Positions 1-8,390 are shown, counted from the stretch's first letter. The stretch is DNA of 54,409 nucleotides from Pseudomonadota bacterium (GCA_023450615.1 JAEXGT010000002.1:1-54409), one strand, 5' to 3'. Program-made: numbers and translations. The notes: generated from the letters alone by a model not told the origin.

Positions 1-2353
1 TGAGCGTCAGCGCCGCCTTGCCGGTGCCGACCAGGTTCTCCAGGGTCGAGGCCAAGGTGTAGCTGATCGAGGTATAGACCAGATCGGTGCCGCCGTTCTT
101 GGCCTCGACGATCACGTCGCCCTTGGCATCGACATGGTAGGTGTCGTTGCCCGCCCCGCCGATCATGCGGTCCTTGCCCTTGCCACCGTTGAGCATGTCG
201 TGGCCCGCCCCGCCATCCAGCGTGTCGTTGCCACCTTCGCCATACAGCCTGTCGTCGCCGCCAAGGCCATTGATCACGTTGGCGAGGTCGTTAGCCTCGA
301 TCGCGTTGTTGCCGGCATTGCCGGTCAGACGCACGGCGCCGATGCCTGAGATGATCGATTCGATGCCCTCATGCGCCGTGTAGTCCACGCTCGTGAGCAC
401 CACGTCGTCGCCAGAGATGTCGATGATGACGTCGCCGACATTGTCCACGTGGTAGACATCGTCGCCGGCGCCGCCCACCATCGTGTCCGCGCCGGCGCCC
501 CCGTTGAGGATGTCATCGCCGTCGCCGCTGACGAGGTAGTCGTTCCCTGGGGTGCCGTTGAACTGTTCGGGAGAAACGTCGGTCACGTTGATGGTGAAGG
601 TCTTTTGCGTGCTCAGGCCGTCTTCGTCCGTGACCCGGATGGTGACGGTGTGAGCGGCCTGCGCCTCGTAGTCGAGCCGGGCGCCGTAGGCCACTTTGAG
701 CTCATCGCCGTCGATCTCGAAGCGCCCGTCCGATGAACCCCAGCTGCCGTCGGCGCGCAGGATCTCGTAGGTGAAGGTTGCTCCATACTGATCAACGGCC
801 GACAGGTCGCCGATTTTCGTGCCTGCAGCCGCATTCTCGCGAACGGAGAACCCCACAAGATCGAGGTTGCTCGGAGCCCTGTTGCTGACGGTCGTGCTCA
901 CCTGCACGAAATCCCGGGTGACCGCTTCGTGGTGCTCATCCTTGACGCTGATCTCGAAGATTGAGGTGAAGCCAGCACCAGCTTGGGATTCAGGGCGATC
1001 TGTGGCGTTGTATTGAAGCAGCTGCATCAGTTGGTTCAGGGCGCTGGCCTTCCCCACGATGGTGTAAATTCTGGTGTCGGCGTCAACCGGCGAGGGATCG
1101 ATTAAATCGATGCCGTCAGGCATCTCGTCTTCCGAGGGAATTATGATCATGCCGAGATGGACATCGAATTTGATCTCGACCGTGAGCGTATCGTCCTCGT
1201 CATCGGAGAATGTGACGCCCTTGAAAGGAGATACGTTCGGTCCGTCATCCGTAGTGAACGTGAATCTCTGGTCCTCGTCGATCGCAAGAGTCGGGGCAGA
1301 GTTGCCGGGCTCTGCCGCGTTGCCGAAAGTCTGGGTCTTGAACGTGCCGTCGGCAGCGTTCATCCAGCTGATGGCAAAGGCACCGCCGTCAAGGCCGATC
1401 ACATGTGGGTTCACCTGATCGCCATCCGCGCTGGCGCCGACGAGAATTGGAGCCGTCAGGATCGTGCCATCCTCGGAGCAGGTGGCGATGTAAACGTCCT
1501 TGTCGGTTTCGTTATCCATCGTCAGCAACAGCACGAAGCTCTTGTCGGCCAGCTGAGTGACCTCCATGGAGTCGATGGTTCCCGCGGGGACGGGGAACGA
1601 GACTGCGGACATGTCCGGTGTGCCGTCGGAATTCAGGACTTGGACCTTGACGACCGGATCGCCGCCAACGGCCGTGGAATCGGCCCAGGCGAGCACGAAT
1701 TTGCCATTGTCGAGAGCGGTTGCGGATTGACGGAACGGCGCGCTGGAATCCGTGCGATCAAAGTAAGTCATGAACTCGCCGGTGCTGCCGTTTTCCAGAT
1801 TGATCTGGGGGCCGTGGTTCAAGACGATGATGAAGGTGCCGTCCTTGAGGATCGTGAAGGTGTGATGCTCGTCATCGGCGGAACTGAAGGGAACCTTGTC
1901 CATAACCTCACCCCTGACGGTGGTTATGGCGAGAGCATCCATACCGTCGTCCGCCCGTTCCCCTTTGTAGGTTACCGAGAAATCGCCGCCGCCGAGATCA
2001 TACACCTTGGGCGAGTGCTGGCTTTCAACGTCCGCTGAGCCGATTTCGAGCACGTCGCCCTCGGGAGCGCCGTTCGCATTCAAGCGATGCGCCTTGACGG
2101 TTCCGTTATCGGTCCAGGTTACGATGATCTGGCCATTGGAGAGCAGGGTGGCGCTGATGTCCGTATAGGCAGTGCCGGTTCCGGAGGTGATTTCGAGCTC
2201 CGGCGTCACTGGATTGCCGTCCGCGTTGAACACCTGCCTCTTCAGGGAGGAGCCTGAACTCCAGATCGCAAGGTAATTGCCGTCGGCTTGCCTGGTTAAA
2301 GTGCCGCTATTGGCGGCAATGCTGAAATTCGTACCGGTAAGTGCAGCCGACAT
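1..2353 (-). CDS. RTX-type calcium-binding exoprotein, C-terminus cut by window edge
   Basis: Open for 784 codons from ATG 2353, with a good Shine-Dalgarno (AGGGGGGA), and still open at base 1. Residues ~1-390 hold repeated units ending in motifs such as GQIIVTWTD, GKFVLAWAD and GAFAISWMN, suggesting beta-propeller-like repeats. A cadherin-like stretch follows at ~490-590 (SNRAPSNLDLVGFSVREN, then IRVTDEDGLST). From ~602 there are hemolysin-type Ca2+-binding nonapeptides (GGAGADTMVGGAGDD, GEGGNDTLDGGAGHD) and the TLENLVGTGKAALTL unit typical of such proteins. There is no signal peptide, as expected for type I secretion, but no type I exporter gene is visible here. Ligand or enzymatic role is unknown; adhesion or surface binding is a family-level guess. 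Confidence 0.88.
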   Translation of the reverse strand, partial: MSAALTGTNFSIAANSGTLTRQADGNYLAIWSSGSSLKRQVFNADGNPVTPELEITSGTGTAYTDISATLLSNGQIIVTWTDNGTVKAHRLNANGAPEGDVLEIGSADVESQHSPKVYDLGGGDFSVTYKGERADDGMDALAITTVRGEVMDKVPFSSADDEHHTFTILKDGTFIIVLNHGPQINLENGSTGEFMTYFDRTDSSAPFRQSATALDNGKFVLAWADSTAVGGDPVVKVQVLNSDGTPDMSAVSFPVPAGTIDSMEVTQLADKSFVLLLTMDNETDKDVYIATCSEDGTILTAPILVGASADGDQVNPHVIGLDGGAFAISWMNAADGTFKTQTFGNAAEPGNSAPTLAIDEDQRFTFTTDDGPNVSPFKGVTFSDDEDDTLTVEIKFDVHLGMIIIPSEDEMPDGIDLIDPSPVDADTRIYTIVGKASALNQLMQLLQYNATDRPESQAGAGFTSIFEISVKDEHHEAVTRDFVQVSTTVSNRAPSNLDLVGFSVRENAAAGTKIGDLSAVDQYGATFTYEILRADGSWGSSDGRFEIDGDELKVAYGARLDYEAQAAHTVTIRVTDEDGLSTQKTFTINVTDVSPEQFNGTPGNDYLVSGDGDDILNGGAGADTMVGGAGDDVYHVDNVGDVIIDISGDDVVLTSVDYTAHEGIESIISGIGAVRLTGNAGNNAIEANDLANVINGLGGDDRLYGEGGNDTLDGGAGHDMLNGGKGKDRMIGGAGNDTYHVDAKGDVIVEAKNGGTDLVYTSISYTLASTLENLVGTGKAALTL

Positions 2354-2375
2354 GGAGATCCCCCCTACAGAGATA

Positions 2376-2393
2376 ATAACGATATAATGTTAT
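2376..2393. promoter_or_regulatory. AT-rich inverted repeat upstream of the RTX gene
   Basis: ATAAC-(8 nt)-GTTAT lies about 20 bp upstream of the RTX start codon, inside an unusually AT-rich patch (2365-2405) that is the likely promoter or operator. No -35/-10 pair with standard spacing could be assigned. The rest of 2394-2571 shows nothing recognisable. Confidence 0.3.
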
Positions 2394-2571
2394 ACATCTT
2401 GTAAGAGCCGAGCAAGTTTCCTTTTGGATCAAGGAATTTTCTGTTCTCACCCTGGCGGGGAAGATCCTTAAGCTTGTCGCTCTGGTAGGCATCAGGGCAT
2501 TTGACGACAGGCCAGATGCAGGCAGCCGTTCTCGCAGGGCTCAGAGCCATGAGCCTTTTGCAACGCTCCCG

Positions 2572-3750
2572 CTAGGTGAGGGTGGAGGCCGCCGATGCGC
2601 CAGCCTCGCCCAAACGCCTGATGAAATCATCGATTTCCTCTTCCGTCTGATAAAGACCGAACCCGATCCGCAGACGCTGGCCGCGTATGTCCGTGACGAT
2701 GCGCATTTGCTGCAGATTCCGATAAAGGGTTTGCGCGTTCGGCGATTCAAAGGTGAGAAAGTTGCCGCGGCGCATCTCCTCCTCGGGGACAACGAGCTTC
2801 ATCCGCTGGAAGAAGGCGCTGTCGGCGATGCGCTTCAGGAAACTCTGCTGAAGGGCCTTGGCATGCGCATGGATGATGGCGGGCGTGATGCCCTCAGCGG
2901 CGAGCCAGCGCATCACCGCATTGAAACGGTAGAGGCCCGACGGATCGAAAGTGGAGCCCATGAAGCGCCAGCCGTCGGCGCTGTAGCCGGTCTGTCCGTC
3001 CTGTGCGTTCGCGAGATCGCCGAAGGCGGCGTACCAGCCGGTGTCGCGCGGGCGCGGGCCCCATCCGCTCGGGCAATGCATGAAGCAGGCGCCTTCACCC
3101 GCCATGGCGTATTTATAACCGCCTGCGATGTAAAAGGCGCGGTCCGCGATGGAGCCGAGATCCGTCGCGCGGGCCATGAAGCCGTGATAGCCGTCGATCA
3201 CGACCATTGCACTATCATGCGCGGCTTCCACGATCCTGCGTATGTCGGCGGCGAAGCCTGAATTGAAGAAGACCTGGCTCACGAAGATGAGATCGCAGGC
3301 ATCGCCCGCGGCGGTGCAGAAGCGATCCTCGAAGCTCGTGAAGGGCTCGACCGGTATGCGCGTGACGGTGACGAGGTTGTCCTCTTCCAGACGCGCGATC
3401 TGTCTCGTGAAGGAATGGAATTCGCCGTCCGAAGTCAGGATGCGGATGGGCCTGTCATTCGGAAAACAGGAGAGGATGCGCTTGAGAAATTCATGCGTGT
3501 TCGGTGCAACTGCAATGGTGCCGGCATCCGGCAGGTTGAGGTGGCCCGCCACATGCGCGCGGAACTCATCGAGCACGGGCCCGAGCACATGCTCCCATTT
3601 GTCGTCGATGAGACGTGCCGCATCGTCCCACGCCTGCAGATGCGCGTCGCGTGTGACGTTCGGCCAGGGATGATGACTATGCGCCGCGAAATGTAGGCGC
3701 TCCGGAGCGGCGTTGAGAAAACGGGAGAAGTGAGAACGCAGATCGAGCAT
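2572..3750 (-). CDS. PLP-dependent aminotransferase class V fold enzyme, kynureninase-like
   Basis: 392 residues, fold-type I PLP enzyme. The likely Schiff-base lysine is K213 in GGYKYAMAGEGA, resembling the kynureninase YKYLNxGPG context, and D186 in VVIDGYHGF is the likely pyridine-nitrogen partner. Kynureninase cleaves kynurenine to anthranilate and alanine. It lies 18 bp downstream of tryptophan 2,3-dioxygenase on the same strand, so a kynurenine substrate is plausible. The usual kynureninase WDLAHAxGN motif is not seen (VVIDGYHGF instead), so it may be a divergent kynureninase or another class-V enzyme. No kynurenine formamidase is visible in the window. Confidence 0.75.
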   Translation of the reverse strand: MLDLRSHFSRFLNAAPERLHFAAHSHHPWPNVTRDAHLQAWDDAARLIDDKWEHVLGPVLDEFRAHVAGHLNLPDAGTIAVAPNTHEFLKRILSCFPNDRPIRILTSDGEFHSFTRQIARLEEDNLVTVTRIPVEPFTSFEDRFCTAAGDACDLIFVSQVFFNSGFAADIRRIVEAAHDSAMVVIDGYHGFMARATDLGSIADRAFYIAGGYKYAMAGEGACFMHCPSGWGPRPRDTGWYAAFGDLANAQDGQTGYSADGWRFMGSTFDPSGLYRFNAVMRWLAAEGITPAIIHAHAKALQQSFLKRIADSAFFQRMKLVVPEEEMRRGNFLTFESPNAQTLYRNLQQMRIVTDIRGQRLRIGFGLYQTEEEIDDFIRRLGEAGASAASTLT

Positions 3751-3768
3751 GAGACGCCTCGATTGAAG

Positions 3769-4596
3769 TCAGAGATTGCCGCGCACGGACCAGAGTTCGG
3801 GAAAGAAGTAGCGCTCCAGCGCCTTGCGAAGATACGTGACGCCGGTGCTGCCGCCGGTGCCGCGCCGCATGCCGATGATGCGTTCAACGGTCTTCATGTG
3901 GCGGAAGCGCCATTGCTGGAAGGCATCTTCCAGATCGACCAGCTCTTCCGCGAGCTCGTAGAGATCGAAATGCTCGCCGGAATGACGGTAGATGTCCTCC
4001 CACACGGCCTCGACGCCGGGATGCGCGGCGTAGGGCTGCGTCACGTCGCGGGTGAGCACGTCCTCCGGCACGCAATAGCCGCGCCGCGCGAGAAGGCGAA
4101 GCGCCTCGTCGTAGAGGCTCGGCGCGCGATAGGCGGCCTCCAGCTGGGCCGCGATGTCGCCGCGGTGCCGGTGCGGCGCCATCTTGAGTTCGTCCTTCGC
4201 GCCGAGCTTGAACTCGACAAGGCGGTATTGCCAGGATTGGAAGCCCGATGAACGCCCGAGCGCCGGACGAAAGCTCAGGTAATCGGACGGCGTCATGGTG
4301 GAGAGGACGGTCCAGGCCTGGATCAGCTGCTCCTGAATGCGATTGATGCGCGCCGTGCATTTGAAGGCGGGCTGCAATTCGTCGGCGCGCAAATGGGCGA
4401 GGGCGGTGTCGAGTTCGCGGTTCAGAAGCTTGAGCCACAGTTCCATCACCTGATGGATGGTGATGAAGAGCAATTCGTCATGCTCGCTCGTCAAAGGCTT
4501 CTGAGACGAGAGCAGGGTGTCGAGCTGGAGATAATCTCCATAGCTCATGCCTTCCGTGAAATCGGTGTGAATGCCTTCCGTGTTGCCTGTCGCCAT
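3769..4596 (-). CDS. kynA: Tryptophan 2,3-dioxygenase
   Basis: 275 residues, the usual size of bacterial TDO, a cytosolic heme enzyme that opens the tryptophan indole ring to N-formylkynurenine. Family landmarks are FITIHQVMELWLK with active-site H48, YLSFRPALGRSSGFQS with substrate-carboxylate R110, and FRHMKTVERIIG with heme-ligand H233. The GTGGSTG loop is at 246-252. The start was placed at ATG 4596, preceded by CTGAGGAGGGCAAA. An upstream in-frame ATG exists but lacks a ribosome site and would add 19 non-conserved residues. First gene of a two-gene unit with the kynureninase-like gene. Confidence 0.95.
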   Translation of the reverse strand: MATGNTEGIHTDFTEGMSYGDYLQLDTLLSSQKPLTSEHDELLFITIHQVMELWLKLLNRELDTALAHLRADELQPAFKCTARINRIQEQLIQAWTVLSTMTPSDYLSFRPALGRSSGFQSWQYRLVEFKLGAKDELKMAPHRHRGDIAAQLEAAYRAPSLYDEALRLLARRGYCVPEDVLTRDVTQPYAAHPGVEAVWEDIYRHSGEHFDLYELAEELVDLEDAFQQWRFRHMKTVERIIGMRRGTGGSTGVTYLRKALERYFFPELWSVRGNL

Positions 4597-4771
4597 TTTG
4601 CCCTCCTCAGCCGTCGGCGCAGCCTGAATCTGTTGTTTTCTCAGGGTGCGCAAGCGGAAATAGGGTCGGTGCGAACAATGTCACGAGGGAAGGGATGCGG
4701 AATTGGCATCCGGCTCATGACCCGTTAGGTTGCGGGCCGAATTGAACCCTTCGAGACGGAGAACATCACGC

Positions 4772-5014
4772 ATGAGCGACACGCTTCCCGACCGCCTGTC
4801 CACCAACCCGGACAGCCCCTATTACAACGAGGAGATTCTGGCCAAGGGCGTGGGCATCCGCTTCAACGGAGCCGAGAAGACCAACGTGGACGAGTATTGC
4901 GTCAGCGAGGGCTGGGTCCGCGTGATCGCCGGCAACGCCAAGGATCGCTTCGGCAATCCCATGACGTTGAAGCTCAAGGGCAAGGTCGAGCCCTATCTGC
5001 AATCCACGGACTGA
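4772..5014 (+). CDS. DUF3297 family small protein
   Basis: 80 residues with the full DUF3297 pattern: DRLSTNPDSPYYNEE at the N-terminus, then GIRFNGAEKTNVDEYCVSEGWVRV and a basic C-terminal strand TLKLKGKVEPYL. The family is a small conserved proteobacterial protein of unknown function. The start is ATG 4772 after a GACGGAGA ribosome site; an earlier in-frame ATG at 4730 lacks one. It is divergent from kynA (175 bp apart) and convergent with the next small gene (3 bp between stops). Confidence 0.85.
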   Translation: MSDTLPDRLSTNPDSPYYNEEILAKGVGIRFNGAEKTNVDEYCVSEGWVRVIAGNAKDRFGNPMTLKLKGKVEPYLQSTD

Positions 5015-5017
5015 GCC

Positions 5018-5281
5018 TTAAGGTTTGCTGCTCTCGGGGTCCGGTTGGGGCGGCGCCTTGCCGGTCTGCGCCGGATCTGTGCGCTGGGGCGCATCCTCCG
5101 CGGGCTTTGCGTCCTCGGGGGCCGTCAGCTCACGACTGACCGGCTCCCTTGCAGGTGATCCGTCATGGGCCGGAGCGCCCGTCACCAGTGTGCCGCCCAT
5201 GTAGGAGGGCGGATCGCTGGCCGGGAATGAATATTCCGAGCCCGCATCGACGAGATCGTCTTCTGCCTTCTTGGCCGTCAC
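5018..5281 (-). CDS. Small hypothetical protein with SFPASDPPS motif
   Basis: 87 residues from a GTG preceded by AAAGGA. Longer in-frame ATG starts exist at 5308 and 5392 but have poor ribosome sites. The core SEYSFPASDPPSYMGG resembles a short motif recurring in small hypothetical proteins of Hyphomicrobiales. The rest is Pro/Glu/Asp-rich and probably disordered. No signal peptide or membrane segment. Function unknown. Confidence 0.6.
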   Translation of the reverse strand: MTAKKAEDDLVDAGSEYSFPASDPPSYMGGTLVTGAPAHDGSPAREPVSRELTAPEDAKPAEDAPQRTDPAQTGKAPPQPDPESSKP

Positions 5282-5409
5282 GGCGCTTCCTTTCCATGCC
5301 TCGTGCATCTGATGAGGAAATGGCCGTGGGCTCGAGATGTTCGGGCGAAGCTGCGGAAAATCCGCAGCATCCGCACCGGGCTGCCCGAACATCTCTGTCG
5401 AGGTCGATG

Positions 5410-6189
5410 TCAGGCCGACTTGCGAGGGCCGACGAGGCCGAACATCGCGCCTTGGGGATCCGTGGCAACGATGATGTAGATGTCGCCCGGAACCTCGGCG
5501 GGTCCATAGTGGATCATGCCGTCATTGGTGGACACGGCCCTGGCGGCTTCGTCGATATCCGCGACGCCGAAATAGAATGTCCAACGCGCAGGCGGGCCGT
5601 CCTTCATCCTGTTCATGATCGCGCCGATGGTTTGGCCGTGATGATCGATGAACTGATAATCGCCCATCTCGCCCATCGGCATGACGCCTCCTTCTTCCCA
5701 GCCGAACAGGCCGGAATAGAAGGCCAGAGCCTTTGCCTGATCGTCGGCGGCAAGCTCGTTCCAATGGCAGTGCCCATTCTCGGTCGGAGAGAAGGCCGTG
5801 CTGGTGCCGTCCACCGCGCCGCGCATCACATAGAACACGACGCCTTGCGGGTCGGCCATCATCGCGAAACGGCCGACGCCGGGAATATCGGTCGGCGGCA
5901 TGTGCTGCGTGCCACCGGCCCGCACGATGTTCTCCGCCGTGGCATCCACGTTGTCGACGCCGACATATCCCAGCCAGCACGGCCGCATGCCCGCCGCCGC
6001 CGCACCTGCGGGCAGCCGCATGAAACCCGCCACGTCCGTGCCGGCGATCCCGAAGATGCTGTAATCCTCGGTCGTCCCGCCCGCGGGGCGGGCCTGCCAG
6101 CCGAGGATTGCGCCGTAGAACCGGGACGCTGCGGTCGTGTCGGTCGTCAGGAGTTCGTACCAGATGAAGTCACCATGCCGATTGGCCAT
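5410..6189 (-). CDS. VOC (glyoxalase/bleomycin-resistance fold) family protein, two domains
   Basis: 259 residues with two VOC modules (~6-120 and ~135-255), each opening with a conserved WYEL/HWNEL strand then FYG(x)LGW / FYSGLFGW and closing with ADPQGVVFYV / TDPQGAMFGLV. Such tandem proteins bind metals and small molecules; the substrate cannot be told from sequence. It starts 10 bp after the DUF1428 stop, with GAGAGGTG ahead of ATG 6189, so the two genes form an operon transcribed away from marR. Confidence 0.9.
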   Translation of the reverse strand: MANRHGDFIWYELLTTDTTAASRFYGAILGWQARPAGGTTEDYSIFGIAGTDVAGFMRLPAGAAAAGMRPCWLGYVGVDNVDATAENIVRAGGTQHMPPTDIPGVGRFAMMADPQGVVFYVMRGAVDGTSTAFSPTENGHCHWNELAADDQAKALAFYSGLFGWEEGGVMPMGEMGDYQFIDHHGQTIGAIMNRMKDGPPARWTFYFGVADIDEAARAVSTNDGMIHYGPAEVPGDIYIIVATDPQGAMFGLVGPRKSA

Positions 6190-6199
6190 GAAGCACCTC

Positions 6200-6553
6200 T
6201 CAGACGTCGAGGATCGGCATGAAGCCGCCGAAGATCATGCGACGGCCGTCGAAGGGCATCTGCTCGCCCATGGCCCGCATGCGCGGATCGGTCATGATCT
6301 TCTCGTTGGCGGCGTCGCGAACATCCTTGGAAGGGTATTCGATCCAGCTGAACACGACGATTTCGTCGTCCTTGGCCTTCACGGCCATGCGGAAGTCGGT
6401 GAGCTTGCCGTCCGGAACATCGTCGCCCCAGCACTCGACCATGCGCGTCGCGCCGAATTCCTTGAACAGCGGCGCGGCCTCCGCCGCGTGCTTGCGATAG
6501 GCATCCTTCTGGCTGGCCGGCACGGCCAGCACAAATCCGTCCACATAGCTCAT
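6200..6553 (-). CDS. DUF1428 family protein
   Basis: 117 residues matching the DUF1428 (YbaA-like, dimeric alpha/beta barrel) family: MSYVDGFVLAVP at the start, ECWGDDVPDGKLTDFRMAVKAK in the middle, VVFSWIEYPSK, then DPRMRAMG, MPFDGRRMIFGGF. Cytosolic, no known reaction. ATG 6553 is preceded by GGGAGA with good spacing; an upstream ATG would add 34 unrelated residues. First gene of the operon with the VOC gene and divergent from marR, so probably controlled by that MarR protein. Confidence 0.9.
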   Translation of the reverse strand: MSYVDGFVLAVPASQKDAYRKHAAEAAPLFKEFGATRMVECWGDDVPDGKLTDFRMAVKAKDDEIVVFSWIEYPSKDVRDAANEKIMTDPRMRAMGEQMPFDGRRMIFGGFMPILDV

Positions 6554-6614
6554 TGGTCGTCTCCCTAGAGCCCCGCTCCGGCAATCCTGCCGCGACGAGC
6601 TTTCATGCTCGTTC

Positions 6615-6642
6615 TTGACTTTTACGTTGATATCAACATAAT
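6615..6642 (+). promoter_or_regulatory. Predicted marR promoter (leaderless)
   Basis: TTGACT at 6615-6620 and CATAAT at 6637-6642 are separated by 16 bp. A start site 6-7 bp after the -10 would fall on or beside the A of the marR ATG at 6649. No Shine-Dalgarno is seen between them, so a leaderless mRNA is predicted. Confidence 0.5.
6626..6637. promoter_or_regulatory. Perfect 12-bp palindrome, candidate MarR operator
   Basis: GTTGATATCAAC is a perfect inverted repeat in the spacer of the predicted marR promoter, in the 95 bp between divergent marR and DUF1428-VOC. Size, symmetry and place fit a MarR-dimer operator; binding is inferred. Confidence 0.6.
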
Positions 6643-6648
6643 TTATCC

Positions 6649-7128
6649 ATGTCAAACAGCCGCGATGTTCCCTTCGAAACGACCCTCCATGTACGCGATG
6701 CCTGCCTATGCCTTCATGCCCAAAGGGCGGCCCGGACTCTCTCGCGGATTTTCGATGAGGCTTTTCATCCGGTCGGAATCACATCCGGACAATTCTCGCT
6801 GCTGAACGCCCTCAACCGTCCCGTTCCGCCGAAAGTCGGCGCGGTCGCGCAATTGCTGGCCATGGATCGCACGACCCTGACGGCGGCCCTGAAGCCACTT
6901 GAGCGAGACGGCCTCATCGCCGTCACGGTAGACCCGGACGATCGTCGCGGCAGGCTTCTTCATCTCACCGAGGCGGGACAGAAGGTGCTTGCCTCCGCAG
7001 TGCCGATCTGGCGCGACCTCCATGCCGCGATCGAAGCGGACCTGCCCGCGCTCGATCCGGATGCCTTGCGGAGCGCATTGAACCACCTGGCGCGATCCAA
7101 GCCTCCGCGTGAGAGCGTGCTTCCCTAG
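6649..7128 (+). CDS. MarR family transcriptional regulator
   Basis: 159 residues. The winged-helix core spans ~35-130: GITSGQFSLLNAL (helix 2), VGAVAQLLAMDRTTLTAALKPLERDGLI (recognition helices) and the wing DPDDRRGRLLHLTEAGQ, a classical MarR signature. MarR dimers usually repress an adjacent divergent gene and themselves until a ligand or oxidant releases them. The DUF1428-VOC operon starts only 95 bp away on the other strand, with a perfect palindrome between. Cysteines C19 and C21 near the N-terminus could be redox sensors, which is speculative. Confidence 0.93.
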   Translation: MSNSRDVPFETTLHVRDACLCLHAQRAARTLSRIFDEAFHPVGITSGQFSLLNALNRPVPPKVGAVAQLLAMDRTTLTAALKPLERDGLIAVTVDPDDRRGRLLHLTEAGQKVLASAVPIWRDLHAAIEADLPALDPDALRSALNHLARSKPPRESVLP

Positions 7129-7244
7129 CCGTCGCGCACCGTTTCATGCATCTTCGAGGCTGGACGCGGAGCTCACCCGCACAACTTTTAAGGCAAGCTC
7201 GTCAGCCGGTGACGGTCGACGTCCCCGAGAAAGGCTTGTCCCGC

Positions 7245-7562
7245 ATGCTCTCACGCAGAGCCTCACGAGGGTTTAAGGCAGGGGTTAAGGCCACGGCCGC
7301 CGCAACGGTTCTTCTCGCCGCTTCGCAGGCCCTGGCCCATAGCTGGTATCCGTTCTGGTGCTGCAGCGACGACGATTGCCGGGAGCTTCTCGAAACGAAG
7401 GGAGAGACCGTGACCGAAACGGAGGAGGGGTATCGCCTCTGGGATGGGCGCTTCATCGGGCGCGAATACAGCAAGCCGTCGCCTGACCGGCATTATCACC
7501 TGTGCGAGGAACGGATCACGCGGGCGATCATCTGCTTCTTCGCGCCTCAGGGGCAATCGTGA
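7245..7562 (+). CDS. Small secreted hypothetical protein, Cys-rich
   Basis: 105 residues. A signal peptide is likely (basic MLSRRASRGFKAG, hydrophobic ATAAATVLLAAS, cleavage near QALAHS). The mature part carries WCCSDDDC and later LCEER and IICFF, so disulfides are expected in the periplasm. ATG 7245 was chosen because it begins the signal peptide; a longer start at 7146 would bury it. The stop overlaps the next gene's GTG by 4 bp (GTGA), implying translational coupling. Family not recognised with certainty. Confidence 0.7.
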   Translation: MLSRRASRGFKAGVKATAAATVLLAASQALAHSWYPFWCCSDDDCRELLETKGETVTETEEGYRLWDGRFIGREYSKPSPDRHYHLCEERITRAIICFFAPQGQS

Positions 7563-8251
7563 GAATGGTCCGCGCCATCGCCGTGATCTGCGCGCTTCTC
7601 GCGGGCGCGGCCTCAGGGACGGAGCCGCCCCGGGCGCAGAGCCAGCCGAAGCCCGCTTTGGCTGCGGCGGACCCGCAGGGTCTTCCCTCCATCGGCAAGT
7701 GGATGCTCACCGCGCAGGACGTGCCGTCCGACTGGCTCGGCGAGGTCTACGAGGGCAGGATCCTGCGGGAGCCGATCAACGTCATCATCGTCGACGATGC
7801 GGCCGCCAGCGCAGCGGATGCCGTCGCCCGTCTGGTCGCCTCGGCCCACAGGGCGGGCTATCCCATCCGGCTCGGGCATTCCGCCGGCTATCAGGCCGTG
7901 ATCGGCGGACAGCTTTATGCGCAACTGCCGAAGGGCTGGGACGACGCATTCTCCAACGAGATGTTCGAACTCAGCAACAACCACGGGCGCATTTTCGGAC
8001 CGCATCTCATGGGGCAGGCCTATTACTTCACCGGCGCCTTCAGCCGCGAGCGGGTCGATCCGTTCCGTTGGCCCGGACACCGTTTCGCATCCTTCAATCA
8101 GGCGCGGGACGATTTCGTTTTCAGGATGGACCAGCACTCCGCCTACAAGATGACGGGCTCCGTCAGTCTCGGCAATGCGCTCGCGGATGATCCCCGCCTG
8201 ACGACGGGCGATCACGACGGCAATGCGTTCATCCTGCGCACGGGGCCTTAG
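7559..8251 (+). CDS. Secreted hypothetical protein
   Basis: 230 residues from GTG 7559, which overlaps the previous stop and follows AGGGGC at proper spacing; ATG 7565 is an alternative. Signal peptide VRMVRAIAVICALLAGAASG, then a Pro/Ala linker and a globular domain of about 180 residues with VNVIIVD-, GHSAGYQAVIGG-like and SNNHGRIFGPH segments. I do not recognise the family. Coupled to the preceding small Cys-rich secreted protein, so both probably act in the same envelope process. Confidence 0.65.
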   Translation: MRMVRAIAVICALLAGAASGTEPPRAQSQPKPALAAADPQGLPSIGKWMLTAQDVPSDWLGEVYEGRILREPINVIIVDDAAASAADAVARLVASAHRAGYPIRLGHSAGYQAVIGGQLYAQLPKGWDDAFSNEMFELSNNHGRIFGPHLMGQAYYFTGAFSRERVDPFRWPGHRFASFNQARDDFVFRMDQHSAYKMTGSVSLGNALADDPRLTTGDHDGNAFILRTGP

Positions 8252-8328
8252 GTGAGTTGGAAAAGGTATGGCGCATATTCCCCTCCCCACAAGGGGGAGG
8301 AGGGTTTCAGCGCCTCATTCTGATGACG

Positions 8329-8360
8329 ATCCCGGATCTGCGCTACGCTCCGTCCGGGAT
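8329..8360. repeat. Intergenic palindromic repeat
   Basis: ATCCCGGA at 8329-8336 and TCCGGGAT at 8353-8360 form 8-bp arms around GCG/CGC-rich loop sequence. This resembles a short repeat family dispersed through genomes of this order (from memory). It lies between convergent genes, where it may end transcription. Confidence 0.55.
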
Positions 8361-8390
8361 GACGCTGTCGGAGCCGCTGCGCTTGCTGGC

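Noticed and set aside
5149..6222. 357-codon plus-strand frame over the VOC gene
   Set aside because: Shadow of the two-domain VOC gene; composition typical of antisense frames.
6626..6637. The palindrome as an FNR/FnrL site
   Set aside because: FNR sites are TTGAT-N4-ATCAA; here TTGAT and ATCAA abut with no spacer, so a MarR-type operator is more likely.
7444..8190. Plus-strand frame overlapping the secreted protein gene
   Set aside because: Arg/Gly-rich shadow frame; the alternative frame has a signal peptide and a coupled start.
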